A stretch of DNA of 64,000 nucleotides, taken from contig JAJDAQ010000025.1 in assembly GCA_029261815.1 (NCBI GenBank), positions 42,999-106,998 on the forward strand, given 5' to 3'. The notes below the pieces were generated by a model that saw only the letters and a program-made list of their open reading frames with translations, had not been told where the DNA came from and did not search any database. The position numbers and the translations under genes were made by a program. This DNA is from Deltaproteobacteria bacterium. GTDB taxonomy: Bacteria; Myxococcota_A; UBA9160; UBA6930. Within the stretch, counting starts at the first letter, position 1. Each line of letters opens with the position of its first letter. Shown piece by piece: positions 53,621-61,005 of the stretch.

Positions 53621-56043
53621 GTCCCGCTGGACGTGGCGAGATCGGCATCCACGTCGATCTCGGGATCGACTTCGCGTGCGAGCGCAAACGCCGCGTCGGC
53701 GTCGCTCCCGCGCCCGAGTTCGCGGAGCGCTTGTCCCCGGTGCGCGTGAACGCGCGCGATCAGTGGGGTATTGCGCGGATCTGCGAGCGTGAGCGCCGTC
53801 TCGAATTGGCGAACCGAAGCATCCACCAGCCCCTTGGCCATGTAGACATAACCGAGGGTGTCAGCAGCCTGGGCACTCTCCGGAAGGGACGCGACTGCCG
53901 TTCGCGCGAGATCGAGGCCCCGGTCGAGGTCGCGGTTCTCACGCACAAGCAGATAAGCCAGGTCGTTTTGCAGCCACGCGTCATCGGGGCGCTCGGCCAG
54001 CATCTCCTCGTAGAGATCGATCGCCTCAGCCCCGCGATCCTGCCCGGTATAGAGAGACGCCAGCGTTCGGCGACCGACGAATGACAGGGTGCCCGCCGAC
54101 TGATCGGCTTCGAGCGATTCGAGCAACTCCGCCAAACGATCCTGCCGCCCGAGTGCACGGGCGTAGATCCCGCTCGCATCACTGTTGGTCGGCTCGATCT
54201 CGAGGACGCGCTGGGCGTCCTCCCCAGCGCCCTTGATGTCGCCCTGCGACATCCGGTAGCGCGCGCGCATGATCAATGCCGGCACCGACGGTTCGTTGCG
54301 ATCGATCAACCCGTCGAGCAGCGCGTTCGCCTCGTCGTAGCGCTCGCGATTCAGCGCGATCTGGACTTCCATCACGGCGAACACCGGACTATCCGGGTGT
54401 CGCACGCGCGCGTCGGCGACCACCTTGGCGACCGCCTCCGGGTCGTTCTCAATTTCATGACGGACGTAAGCCGCGACCGCAGTCCGCGGCGGATCCTCGC
54501 CGGCAAGCAGGTCTTCGAGGACGCGCCGAGCTGGCTCGGGCTTCCCAAGGGCGTAGTTGGCCTCGGCCAGCCACACCCGCTCATTCGGGCGGATCCGGAA
54601 CCCGTTCTGCTTGATGGCGCGTAGGCTGCGGATCACACGTACCCAGTCACGAGCTTCGTATCGGATCTGGGCACGGGTGCGGACAAGACCCGGCTCGAAC
54701 TGTCCACGGGCTTCCATGGCACGGCCGATCGCGAGTTCGGCCGCCGGCAGGTTCTTGTTTGCCAGCTCTGCGTACGCCAGGAATCGGAAGACCTCGACCG
54801 TCGGAATGTCGGTCGAGATCTCGTTCAACTGGATCGCTGCGCGTTCATGATCTCCATCGGCGAAGACCGCCCGCGCTTCCGCCAGCCGGGTGTAGGCCGC
54901 AGTCGGGTAGTCGCGGTTCAAACGCTGACGGACCGCCTCTGCGCGGTCGAATTCTCGCGCATCGAGCAATAGGCTATTCGCACGTGACAGGATCGCCGCC
55001 GGATCGCTGAAATCGGGCGCAGCTCCTTCCAGGAAGGAGATGGCTTCATCGAGACGTCCCGTCCCCGCGAGATAACCGGCGTAGTACTCGTAGCTTCGGA
55101 GCTCGTTCGGCGACCTTTCAAGGAGCCGCTTCCAGACCTCTTCGCCTGCACCGACCTCGGCACGTTCCTCGACGCGCGCCCAGGTTTCCCAAGCGTCGAT
55201 CCGGTCCGGGTTGGCTTCCACGATGACGGGAACCGCCAGTCGGACCGCTTCCACGTCATCGCGCCGGAAGCCATACTCCGAAAGGCTGCGGGCTGCGGCG
55301 ACCCTGAGACCCATCGGCGCTTCCTTGGCCTGAATGATCTCAATGAAGAGGGGCTTCGCTTCCTCGGCGCGATCCGGCCAGATCGAACGCAACTTCGCGC
55401 GTTCGTGGCCGTAGGCCGAATAACGACCTTCGATTTCGATCGCGCGTTCGAGTGCAACGTCGGCCCGCCCGTAGTCTTCGGAGTCGATCGGTTCCTTGTC
55501 GAGGCGGGCCTGGCGAATCCGCGCTTGATACACGGTCGCCAACGCTCCCCAAGCCCGGGGTTCATCGGGCCCGAGTTCCGTTGCGGTCAGGGCCGCCGCG
55601 AGCGCCTCATCGACGTCTTCGTCGAGAAGCGCGAGGGCCGAGCGAGATGCGTAGACAAGCGGATTGGTCGGATCCCGCTCGATCGCTTCCAGGACCAGTT
55701 CGCGGCCCCGATCGAGGTCGGACCCGAACAGCAGCCGAGCCAGCGAAAGCGCGGCTGACGTTCGAGCCGGGTCGATCCGCATCGTCTCTTCGTAGTAGAA
55801 GATGGCATCGCCGAATTCACCATGTCGTTCCAATGCTTGCGCGAGTTCCTCGTTGACCTCTGGGTTCTGGGGACTCACCTGCAGCGCACCCCGCAATGCG
55901 AGGACCGCTTTCTGGGTGTCGCCGGTTTCGGTGGCAGCCGCGGCTTCAGCCATCTTCTCCTGGAGTCGCTCTTCGTCGGTGGCACAACCCAGGAACACGC
56001 CGAGGACGGCGACCAACAGAAGTGAGGCCAATCGACGGTTCAC
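53617..56043 (-). CDS. Large TPR-repeat lipoprotein (second of pair)
   Basis: 808 residues. Signal ends in lipobox VFLGC (Cys20). The whole remainder is a tetratricopeptide superhelix, from EEAAAATETGDTQKAVLALR-like units (residues about 35-60) to ADTLGYVYMAKGLVDASVRQ near 750. It should line the envelope as an assembly platform. Length and repeat pattern resemble the PrsT-type TPR lipoproteins that accompany PEP-CTERM/exosortase systems. The GTG start overlaps the first TPR gene's TGA (GTGA), and the spermidine-synthase-like gene overlaps its end in the same way. Confidence 0.82.
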   Translation of the reverse strand: MNRRLASLLLVAVLGVFLGCATDEERLQEKMAEAAAATETGDTQKAVLALRGALQVSPQNPEVNEELAQALERHGEFGDAIFYYEETMRIDPARTSAALSLARLLFGSDLDRGRELVLEAIERDPTNPLVYASRSALALLDEDVDEALAAALTATELGPDEPRAWGALATVYQARIRQARLDKEPIDSEDYGRADVALERAIEIEGRYSAYGHERAKLRSIWPDRAEEAKPLFIEIIQAKEAPMGLRVAAARSLSEYGFRRDDVEAVRLAVPVIVEANPDRIDAWETWARVEERAEVGAGEEVWKRLLERSPNELRSYEYYAGYLAGTGRLDEAISFLEGAAPDFSDPAAILSRANSLLLDAREFDRAEAVRQRLNRDYPTAAYTRLAEARAVFADGDHERAAIQLNEISTDIPTVEVFRFLAYAELANKNLPAAELAIGRAMEARGQFEPGLVRTRAQIRYEARDWVRVIRSLRAIKQNGFRIRPNERVWLAEANYALGKPEPARRVLEDLLAGEDPPRTAVAAYVRHEIENDPEAVAKVVADARVRHPDSPVFAVMEVQIALNRERYDEANALLDGLIDRNEPSVPALIMRARYRMSQGDIKGAGEDAQRVLEIEPTNSDASGIYARALGRQDRLAELLESLEADQSAGTLSFVGRRTLASLYTGQDRGAEAIDLYEEMLAERPDDAWLQNDLAYLLVRENRDLDRGLDLARTAVASLPESAQAADTLGYVYMAKGLVDASVRQFETALTLADPRNTPLIARVHAHRGQALRELGRGSDADAAFALAREVDPEIDVDADLATSSGT

Positions 56044-58463
56044 TGCGCGCTCCCCACCGGCTGCTCGAGCTGCGCGAGCTGGGTCCGCGCCTCCTCTTCC
56101 TCCGGGAAGTCGCCCTGCGCGAGCGCGGCCTTCAAGGACTCGACCGCTGCACTGGTATTCCCATCCGCGGAATGGGCGAGCCCAAGGTGGTAGTGCAAGC
56201 CGGCTGCCTCCGGATCCTCGCGCAATCCACGTTGATAGGCGCGGATCGCCAGTTTCGGGATGCCGCGCGCCAACTGCACCGCGCCGAGGGTGTCCCAGGT
56301 GTTCGCCGACGGTGCCACCCGCACCGCGCGGGTCGCGAGTTCAAGGGCCTGGTCGAGGTCCTCGTTCCGACTGGCCAGCAGCCACGCAAGGTCGTTCGCG
56401 GCCGCGGCTGCCCCGGGGTAACTCAGCAGGTAGGCGCGCAAGCGTCGGATCGCCTCCACTTCGTCACCGGACTCGAGCGCGAGTTGTGCGGCCGAATAGC
56501 CGCCATCGGCGCTGGGCTTCTCCGTCTCCGTTGAAGCGTCGAACCGCGCAATGGCCGCGGCACGATCTCCGTTTACGGCCAGGATCGATGCCTGACCCGC
56601 GAGCGCGGCGCCATACTCGGGATCCAGCGCAGCGGCCTTGTCGAAGTCCTTCGATGCTGCGAAAAGATCGCCCGAAACCAGCTTGGCGCGACCGCGGACG
56701 ACCCAGAGCGGGGCCTCCAAGGGCTGCTTGGAAATGGCGACGTCCAGGGCCGAAATCGCCTCGGCGTGCCGCTCACTCGCGATCAGGTCGCCGGCCAACG
56801 CGACGAGCGCGCGGTTGTTTTCCGGGTCTCCCCAGTCGAGATCGGCTTCGCGCAACAACGCCGCCGAGGCTGCAGGTCCTTCCGCCTCGCGCTTCACGAG
56901 CGCCAGGCCGAGGAGCGATTCCGTCTTCAGGCCCTGGCGATCGCCGATGATTGCCTTGTAGATGTTTTCGGCCTGCTCGTATTGTTCCGTCCTGACCGAT
57001 GCTTCCGCGGCGACCAGGAACAGGGCCGGATCCCACGGCCGGTTCTGCGCTTGCCGGATCGCGAAGTCGTTGGCCGCGCGGTAGTCGCCAATCGCCAGGA
57101 GCAGCTCGGCCATCCGCAGGGCAGCATCGGTCGCTTCGACATCCGCCCGCGTCGCTTCTCGGTAGTGGGCGAGGGCCTCGTTCACGCGGCCCAGCCGTTG
57201 AGACAGGAAGCCCGCGTTGTATCGCGCCTGGGCGTTGGCAGGCCAGATCTCGAGGCCCGACTCGAGCAGACGCAACGCCTCCTCGAGGTCCCCTTCCTTT
57301 TCAGCGAGTCGGCTCAAGATGAAGTCGCGATACGCCTGGCTTTCCATGCTGCTTGCCAGCGCTCGTGCCTCGTCGTCGCGGCCCACGTTCACCAGCAGGT
57401 CGGCCTTGAGGAAGCTCATCGACTCGTCTTCGCCGGCGATTTCGATCCCGCGCTCCAGTGCCTCGATGGCGCCTTCTTCATCGCCCACCACGCGAAGGCC
57501 CTCGGAATAGAGGCCCCATGCGGAGGGCGTGTCGAGGAGATCAGCGGCCTGGCGCAGCACTTCGGCCGCGTCCGCGGCACGACCCTGGCCGAGCAATCGA
57601 TCGGACCGGCGCTTCCAGAGTTCGAGGCGGTGCGGTGAGATGTCCGTGGCCTTGGCCAGGATGTCGTCGGCGATGGCGGCCTCTTCGGAGACATCATGCA
57701 GCCACACGACCCAGTCGAGCACGATCCCGCTGTCAGGATGGGCATCGAAGCACTCGAGCGAGCGCGCCTTGGCTTCTTCGCGCTGGCCCCGGATCTCGTC
57801 CTTGAATGCCACGATCGAGGTGCACATGTTGGGCGCCTTGATCGGGAAATCTTCGAGCGACACCTCGTACAGGGTGCTGAGGCTCGACTCGGCTTCGTCG
57901 TAACGGCCGAGTTCGGCGAGCGCCGTGGTCAGCGTGTGCAGCGTGACGTAGTCGCGCGGGTCTTCCTCCATGAGGATCTCGGCATCCGCGACTGCATCTT
58001 CCCAGCGCGAGAGACCGAGGTAGGCCTGCGCCCGGATTGCGCGCGCAGCGCTGCGGCTTTCATCCACTTCGAGGATGCTGTTGGCCACATTGATGGATTC
58101 CTCGAACTCCTCGGTCCCGAGCAGCAAGTTGCCCAACAGGAGACCGGCCTGGGGGGCGATGTCGGCATCGGACTCGGCCGCCTTGCGGAGCGGCCAGATC
58201 GCCTGCGGGTGCTTTCGCTGCGCCATGAAGATCGTGCCGAGCTTGTAGTTCGCATCCGCGTTGGAGGGATCCGCATCGAGGATCTCCTTCAGGATGACCT
58301 CCGCCTCGGCGAGCTGGCCCTGTTCATAGAGTGCCTGGGCTTCGTCGAGCTTTCCGCTGCCGGAGTCACAAGCGGCGGCGAACAAGAGAAGGGCACCCAG
58401 CAGCAGGGCGACGCGTGAGCGCCCACCCAGAGTGGTCGAGGATGCGTCTGTGAAATATGCCAT
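56040..58463 (-). CDS. Large TPR-repeat lipoprotein (first of pair), PEP-CTERM-associated candidate
   Basis: 807 residues. Lipobox FAAAC (Cys32) follows a hydrophobic signal. TPR units run through the protein: ALYEQGQLAEAEVILKEIL, YKLGTIFMAQRKHPQAIWPL, then GLLLGNLLLGTEEFEESINV, to AIRAYQRGLREDPEAAGLHY near the end. It is the first gene of the operon and is divergent from the tandem PEP-CTERM genes. The ATG at 58463 is chosen because the lipoprotein signal begins there; the longer frame crosses the promoter. GGGAGG lies 12 bases upstream. A PrsT-like role in PEP-CTERM export or attachment is inferred from family likeness and context. Confidence 0.82.
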   Translation of the reverse strand: MAYFTDASSTTLGGRSRVALLLGALLLFAAACDSGSGKLDEAQALYEQGQLAEAEVILKEILDADPSNADANYKLGTIFMAQRKHPQAIWPLRKAAESDADIAPQAGLLLGNLLLGTEEFEESINVANSILEVDESRSAARAIRAQAYLGLSRWEDAVADAEILMEEDPRDYVTLHTLTTALAELGRYDEAESSLSTLYEVSLEDFPIKAPNMCTSIVAFKDEIRGQREEAKARSLECFDAHPDSGIVLDWVVWLHDVSEEAAIADDILAKATDISPHRLELWKRRSDRLLGQGRAADAAEVLRQAADLLDTPSAWGLYSEGLRVVGDEEGAIEALERGIEIAGEDESMSFLKADLLVNVGRDDEARALASSMESQAYRDFILSRLAEKEGDLEEALRLLESGLEIWPANAQARYNAGFLSQRLGRVNEALAHYREATRADVEATDAALRMAELLLAIGDYRAANDFAIRQAQNRPWDPALFLVAAEASVRTEQYEQAENIYKAIIGDRQGLKTESLLGLALVKREAEGPAASAALLREADLDWGDPENNRALVALAGDLIASERHAEAISALDVAISKQPLEAPLWVVRGRAKLVSGDLFAASKDFDKAAALDPEYGAALAGQASILAVNGDRAAAIARFDASTETEKPSADGGYSAAQLALESGDEVEAIRRLRAYLLSYPGAAAAANDLAWLLASRNEDLDQALELATRAVRVAPSANTWDTLGAVQLARGIPKLAIRAYQRGLREDPEAAGLHYHLGLAHSADGNTSAAVESLKAALAQGDFPEEEEARTQLAQLEQPVGSAQ

Positions 58464-58500
58464 AGGGCCGATGGCCTCCCTGGGTTTTGGCGAACCGGGC

Positions 58501-58528
58501 AGTATAAGGGTCGGGGCCGGCGCCACAA
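58501..58528 (-). promoter_or_regulatory. Promoter of the TPR lipoprotein operon
   Basis: On the minus strand TTGTGG (58528-58523) and TATACT (58506-58501) are separated by 16 bases. This is the best housekeeping-type promoter in the window and drives the TPR - TPR - MFS/spermidine synthase operon. Confidence 0.6.
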
Positions 58529-58628
58529 TCGGCTTCGGGAAGTTCCCCATCGTCGAACGACCACGGAAACTGACCCCGCGGGGAATTCGCGACCCATTCA
58601 CAAATGAGAGCCTCCGAGCACGATTTCG

Positions 58629-58645
58629 GTGACACATTTTTGGCC
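58629..58645 (+). promoter_or_regulatory. Degenerate sigma-54-like box before PEP-CTERM copy 1
   Basis: GTGACACATTTTTGGCC has the sigma-54 spacing but GA replaces the invariant GG of the -24 element, and the -12 is TGGC. It is at roughly the same distance from the gene as the better box of copy 2 (118 versus 97 bases). Weak evidence. Confidence 0.25.
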
Positions 58646-58720
58646 GGGGACCTACTCCCACTGTGTCGCCTCCCCCACGGCCCCAGGGTTCGGGGGTGGC
58701 CAGATCTCGTCCCGCTCAAG

Positions 58721-58733
58721 GCAGGGTGCCTCG
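58721..58733 (+). repeat. Leader 13-mer shared by both PEP-CTERM genes, copy 1
   Basis: GCAGGGTGCCTCG occurs here and at 59902-59914, 30 and 49 bases before the respective ATG codons, although the rest of the leaders differs. It could be a regulator-binding or RNA-processing site, or a remnant of the duplication. Confidence 0.5.
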
Positions 58734-58762
58734 CAGCGGGTGAGACAAGGAGAGATGAAATC

Positions 58763-59599
58763 ATGATGCGCAGCCGCATTACTTCGCTCGTCGTTGCCGC
58801 CATTGGCGCCCTGGTGTTGTCCGCACCGGCGTTCGCGGCCCCGACAGCTTTCACAGCCACACTCAGCACCTTCACCGGTGGTGGCGTTTCTGGTGTTCCC
58901 ACCTCGGTGACCCCGTTGGTCGCTTCGGGTATCGCCTCGGTCACCGGTAGCTCGATCAGCCTCCCGGCTTCGGTCTTCGTCGTGAACGAGTTCCAGCCGA
59001 GCGCCGCGAACGCCGGCGGCACGGTCCCGCTGCCCCCGACCCCGTACTCGATCTACATCATCGGCACCGTCGCCAACCAGGCTTCGCTCGCCGGCACCGT
59101 TGGTGCTGGAGGCGCGCCGGCTGGTGGCTTCGGTGGTTCGATCGGTACCGGTTCGGTCCTCACGGTCCTCCTGGGCCTCGTTGGCCTGCCGCCGACCTCG
59201 CCGGCCGGTAGCCTCGTGCTCCCGGTCAACGTGGGTTCGTCGAACTTCTCGGCGACGACGATGGCCTCGATCCTCCCGAACGCCGTGACGGTCACCGTCA
59301 CGGGCACGGGCTGGACCACGGGTTCCATCACGTACGACGACACCAACGCGGGCGCCACCAACACGGGCGCGCCGATCAGCAACCCGTTCCTGACCAACGG
59401 CACCGCCACGGGCGTCGCCTTCAACGGTACGTCCGTGACCCTCGTGGCTCCCGTCACGATCCGGATCCCGGGCACCGGTGCGGACCTCCGCGCGGGCTAC
59501 TCGGTCTTGACGATCCAGATCGTCCCGGAGCCGGGCACCCTCGCCCTGCTGGGCGCTGGTGTCGTGGGCCTCGTGGCCATCGGTCGCCGTCGCGCCTAG
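58763..59599 (+). CDS. PEP-CTERM sorting-domain surface protein, copy 1
   Basis: 278 residues. A signal peptide (SLVVAAIGALVLSAPAFAA) is followed by a Gly/Thr/Ser/Ala-rich beta-type passenger (TFTGGGVSGVPTS, GAGGAPAGGFGG, TVTVTGTGWTTGSITYDD). The tail has the PEP-CTERM tripartite signal: VPEPG, a hydrophobic helix ALLGAGVVGLVAIG, and basic RRRA at the end. Exosortase-type transpeptidases process this tail and deliver the protein to the surface or extracellular matrix. AAGGAG precedes the ATG by about 10 bases; an ATG codon follows at once, so the start may be one codon later. 17 residues differ from copy 2. Confidence 0.9.
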   Translation: MMRSRITSLVVAAIGALVLSAPAFAAPTAFTATLSTFTGGGVSGVPTSVTPLVASGIASVTGSSISLPASVFVVNEFQPSAANAGGTVPLPPTPYSIYIIGTVANQASLAGTVGAGGAPAGGFGGSIGTGSVLTVLLGLVGLPPTSPAGSLVLPVNVGSSNFSATTMASILPNAVTVTVTGTGWTTGSITYDDTNAGATNTGAPISNPFLTNGTATGVAFNGTSVTLVAPVTIRIPGTGADLRAGYSVLTIQIVPEPGTLALLGAGVVGLVAIGRRRA

Positions 59600-59616
59600 T
59601 TCGTCCTAGACGAACT
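59598..59616 (+). other. Hairpin overlapping the stop codon of PEP-CTERM copy 1
   Basis: AGTTCGTC-CTA-GACGAACT is a perfect 8-bp stem with a 3-base loop; its first bases belong to the TAG stop. It lies just before the main terminator and recurs exactly in copy 2 (60798-60816). It may protect the mRNA 3' end. Confidence 0.6.
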
Positions 59617-59633
59617 GGCTCGGCCTAGAGCCT

Positions 59634-59671
59634 GCGGCCCCGTCTCCTCGGAGACGGGGCCGCTTTCTTTT
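59634..59671 (+). terminator. Strong terminator of PEP-CTERM copy 1
   Basis: GCGGCCCCGTCTCC pairs with its full complement around a tight TC loop (59634-59663) and is followed by TTTCTTTT. A perfect GC-rich stem plus U-tract makes this a clear intrinsic terminator. Identical to the one at 60834. Confidence 0.92.
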
Positions 59672-59849
59672 GGGGGCGTCGGGACGGGACGCACGACCTG
59701 GTCGATGGGTAAAGTTTTTCCGTTTTTCCATTGGATATGGGCATTTCCCTTCCATGGAATCCGATTCAGTCCCCGGCAACGAATCGGCAACATTTCGTTT
59801 TCTCCAACGTTTCCCGTCACTTGACCCGCTTGTGGGGAACCCGGCCCAG

Positions 59850-59866
59850 TTGGCACGAATGCTGCT
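59850..59866 (+). promoter_or_regulatory. Sigma-54 (RpoN) promoter of PEP-CTERM copy 2
   Basis: TTGGCACGAATGCTGCT fits the sigma-54 consensus YTGGCACGrNNNTTGCW with one mismatch (CTGC for TTGC). GG and GC have the exact 10-base separation. It ends 96 bases before the ATG. Sigma-54 promoters and the PrsK/PrsR regulators are known companions of PEP-CTERM genes in other bacteria. The activator and its binding site are not seen. Confidence 0.7.
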
Positions 59867-59901
59867 ATATGGCTGACCAACTTCTCGCGACGGAATCCGG
59901 A

Positions 59902-59914
59902 GCAGGGTGCCTCG
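59902..59914 (+). repeat. Leader 13-mer shared by both PEP-CTERM genes, copy 2
   Basis: Second occurrence of GCAGGGTGCCTCG (see 58721). It lies within the transcribed leader predicted from the sigma-54 box. Confidence 0.5.
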
Positions 59915-59962
59915 GCAGATGCAGCGGGAAGGGGATTTCAAGAATTTTTGGAGAACTTCGAC

Positions 59963-60799
59963 ATGATGCGCAGCCGCATTACTTCGCTCGTCGTTGCCGC
60001 CATTGGCGCCTTGGTGTTGTCCGCACCGGCGTTCGCGGCCCCGACAGCTTTCACAGCCACACTCAGCACCTTTACCGGTGGTGGCGTTTCTGGTGTTCCC
60101 ACCTCGGTGACCCCGTTGGTCGCTTCGGGGATCGCCTCGGTCACCGGTAGCTCGATCAGCCTCCCGGCTTCGGTCTTCGTCGTGAACGCGTTCACGCCGA
60201 GCGCCACGAACGCCGGCGGCACGGTCCCGCTGCCCCCGACCCCGTACTCGATCTACATCATCGGCCAGATCGTCAACCAGGCTTCGCTCGCGGGCACCGT
60301 TGGTGCTGGCGGCGCGCCGGCTGGTGGCTTCGGTGGTTCGATCGGTACCGGTTCGCTGATCACGGTCCTCCTGGGCCTCGTTGGCCTGCCCCCGACCTCG
60401 CCGGCCGGTAGCCTCGTGCTCCCGGTCAACGTGGGCGTGTCGAACTTCACCGCCACGACGATGGCCGCGATCCTCCCGAACGCCGTGACGGTCACCGTCA
60501 CGGGCACGGGCTGGACCACGGGTTCCATCACGTACAACGACGGCAACGCGGGCGCCACCAACACGGGCGCGCCGATCGCCAACCCGTTCGTGACCGCGGG
60601 CACCGCCACGGGCGTCGCCTTCAACGGTACGTCCGTGACTCTCGTGGCCCCGGTCACGATCAAGATCCCGGGCACCGGTGCGGACCTCCGCGCGGGCTAC
60701 TCGGTCCTGACGATCCAGATCGTTCCGGAGCCGGGCACCCTCGCCCTGCTCGGCGCTGGTGTCGTGGGCCTCGTGGCCATCGGTCGCCGTCGCGCCTAG
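59963..60799 (+). CDS. PEP-CTERM sorting-domain surface protein, copy 2
   Basis: 278 residues, the tandem duplicate of the gene 1200 bases upstream. Signal peptide, first about 79 residues and last about 50 residues are identical; the 17 differences cluster in the middle and are mostly conservative. The PEP-CTERM tail (VPEPG, hydrophobic helix, GRRRA) is intact, so both copies should be exosortase substrates. GGAG lies 9 bases before the ATG. It has its own near-consensus sigma-54 promoter, so the two copies may respond to different signals (inference). Confidence 0.9.
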   Translation: MMRSRITSLVVAAIGALVLSAPAFAAPTAFTATLSTFTGGGVSGVPTSVTPLVASGIASVTGSSISLPASVFVVNAFTPSATNAGGTVPLPPTPYSIYIIGQIVNQASLAGTVGAGGAPAGGFGGSIGTGSLITVLLGLVGLPPTSPAGSLVLPVNVGVSNFTATTMAAILPNAVTVTVTGTGWTTGSITYNDGNAGATNTGAPIANPFVTAGTATGVAFNGTSVTLVAPVTIKIPGTGADLRAGYSVLTIQIVPEPGTLALLGAGVVGLVAIGRRRA

Positions 60800-60816
60800 T
60801 TCGTCCTAGACGAACT
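60798..60816 (+). other. Hairpin overlapping the stop codon of PEP-CTERM copy 2
   Basis: Exact repeat of the 8-bp stem AGTTCGTC/GACGAACT found after copy 1. Confidence 0.6.
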
Positions 60817-60833
60817 GGCTCGGCCTAGAGCCT

Positions 60834-60871
60834 GCGGCCCCGTCTCCTCGGAGACGGGGCCGCTTTCTTTT
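60834..60871 (+). terminator. Strong terminator of PEP-CTERM copy 2
   Basis: Same perfect GC stem and TTTCTTTT tract as at 59634. Homology between the two modules stops a few bases further on. Confidence 0.92.
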
Positions 60872-61005
60872 GGGGCCCCGGCCGCGTCCTCCATTCGAGA
60901 CTTCGGTCCCGTCGCCGATTCGCCGATGGAGGGCCGTGAGACGGCATCGGGTTCGCTAGGGTGCCAGCTCCGCTTCTGACCCCTCCAAGTCTGCATGGGA
61001 AGATC

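Noticed and set aside
50945..53749. 934-codon open frame on the plus strand
   Set aside because: Antisense to the MFS/spermidine-synthase-like gene; no membrane segments or motifs.
58763..60876. Insertion sequence or composite element
   Set aside because: No transposase, terminal inverted repeats or target duplications; the repeated unit is a complete gene with its terminator.
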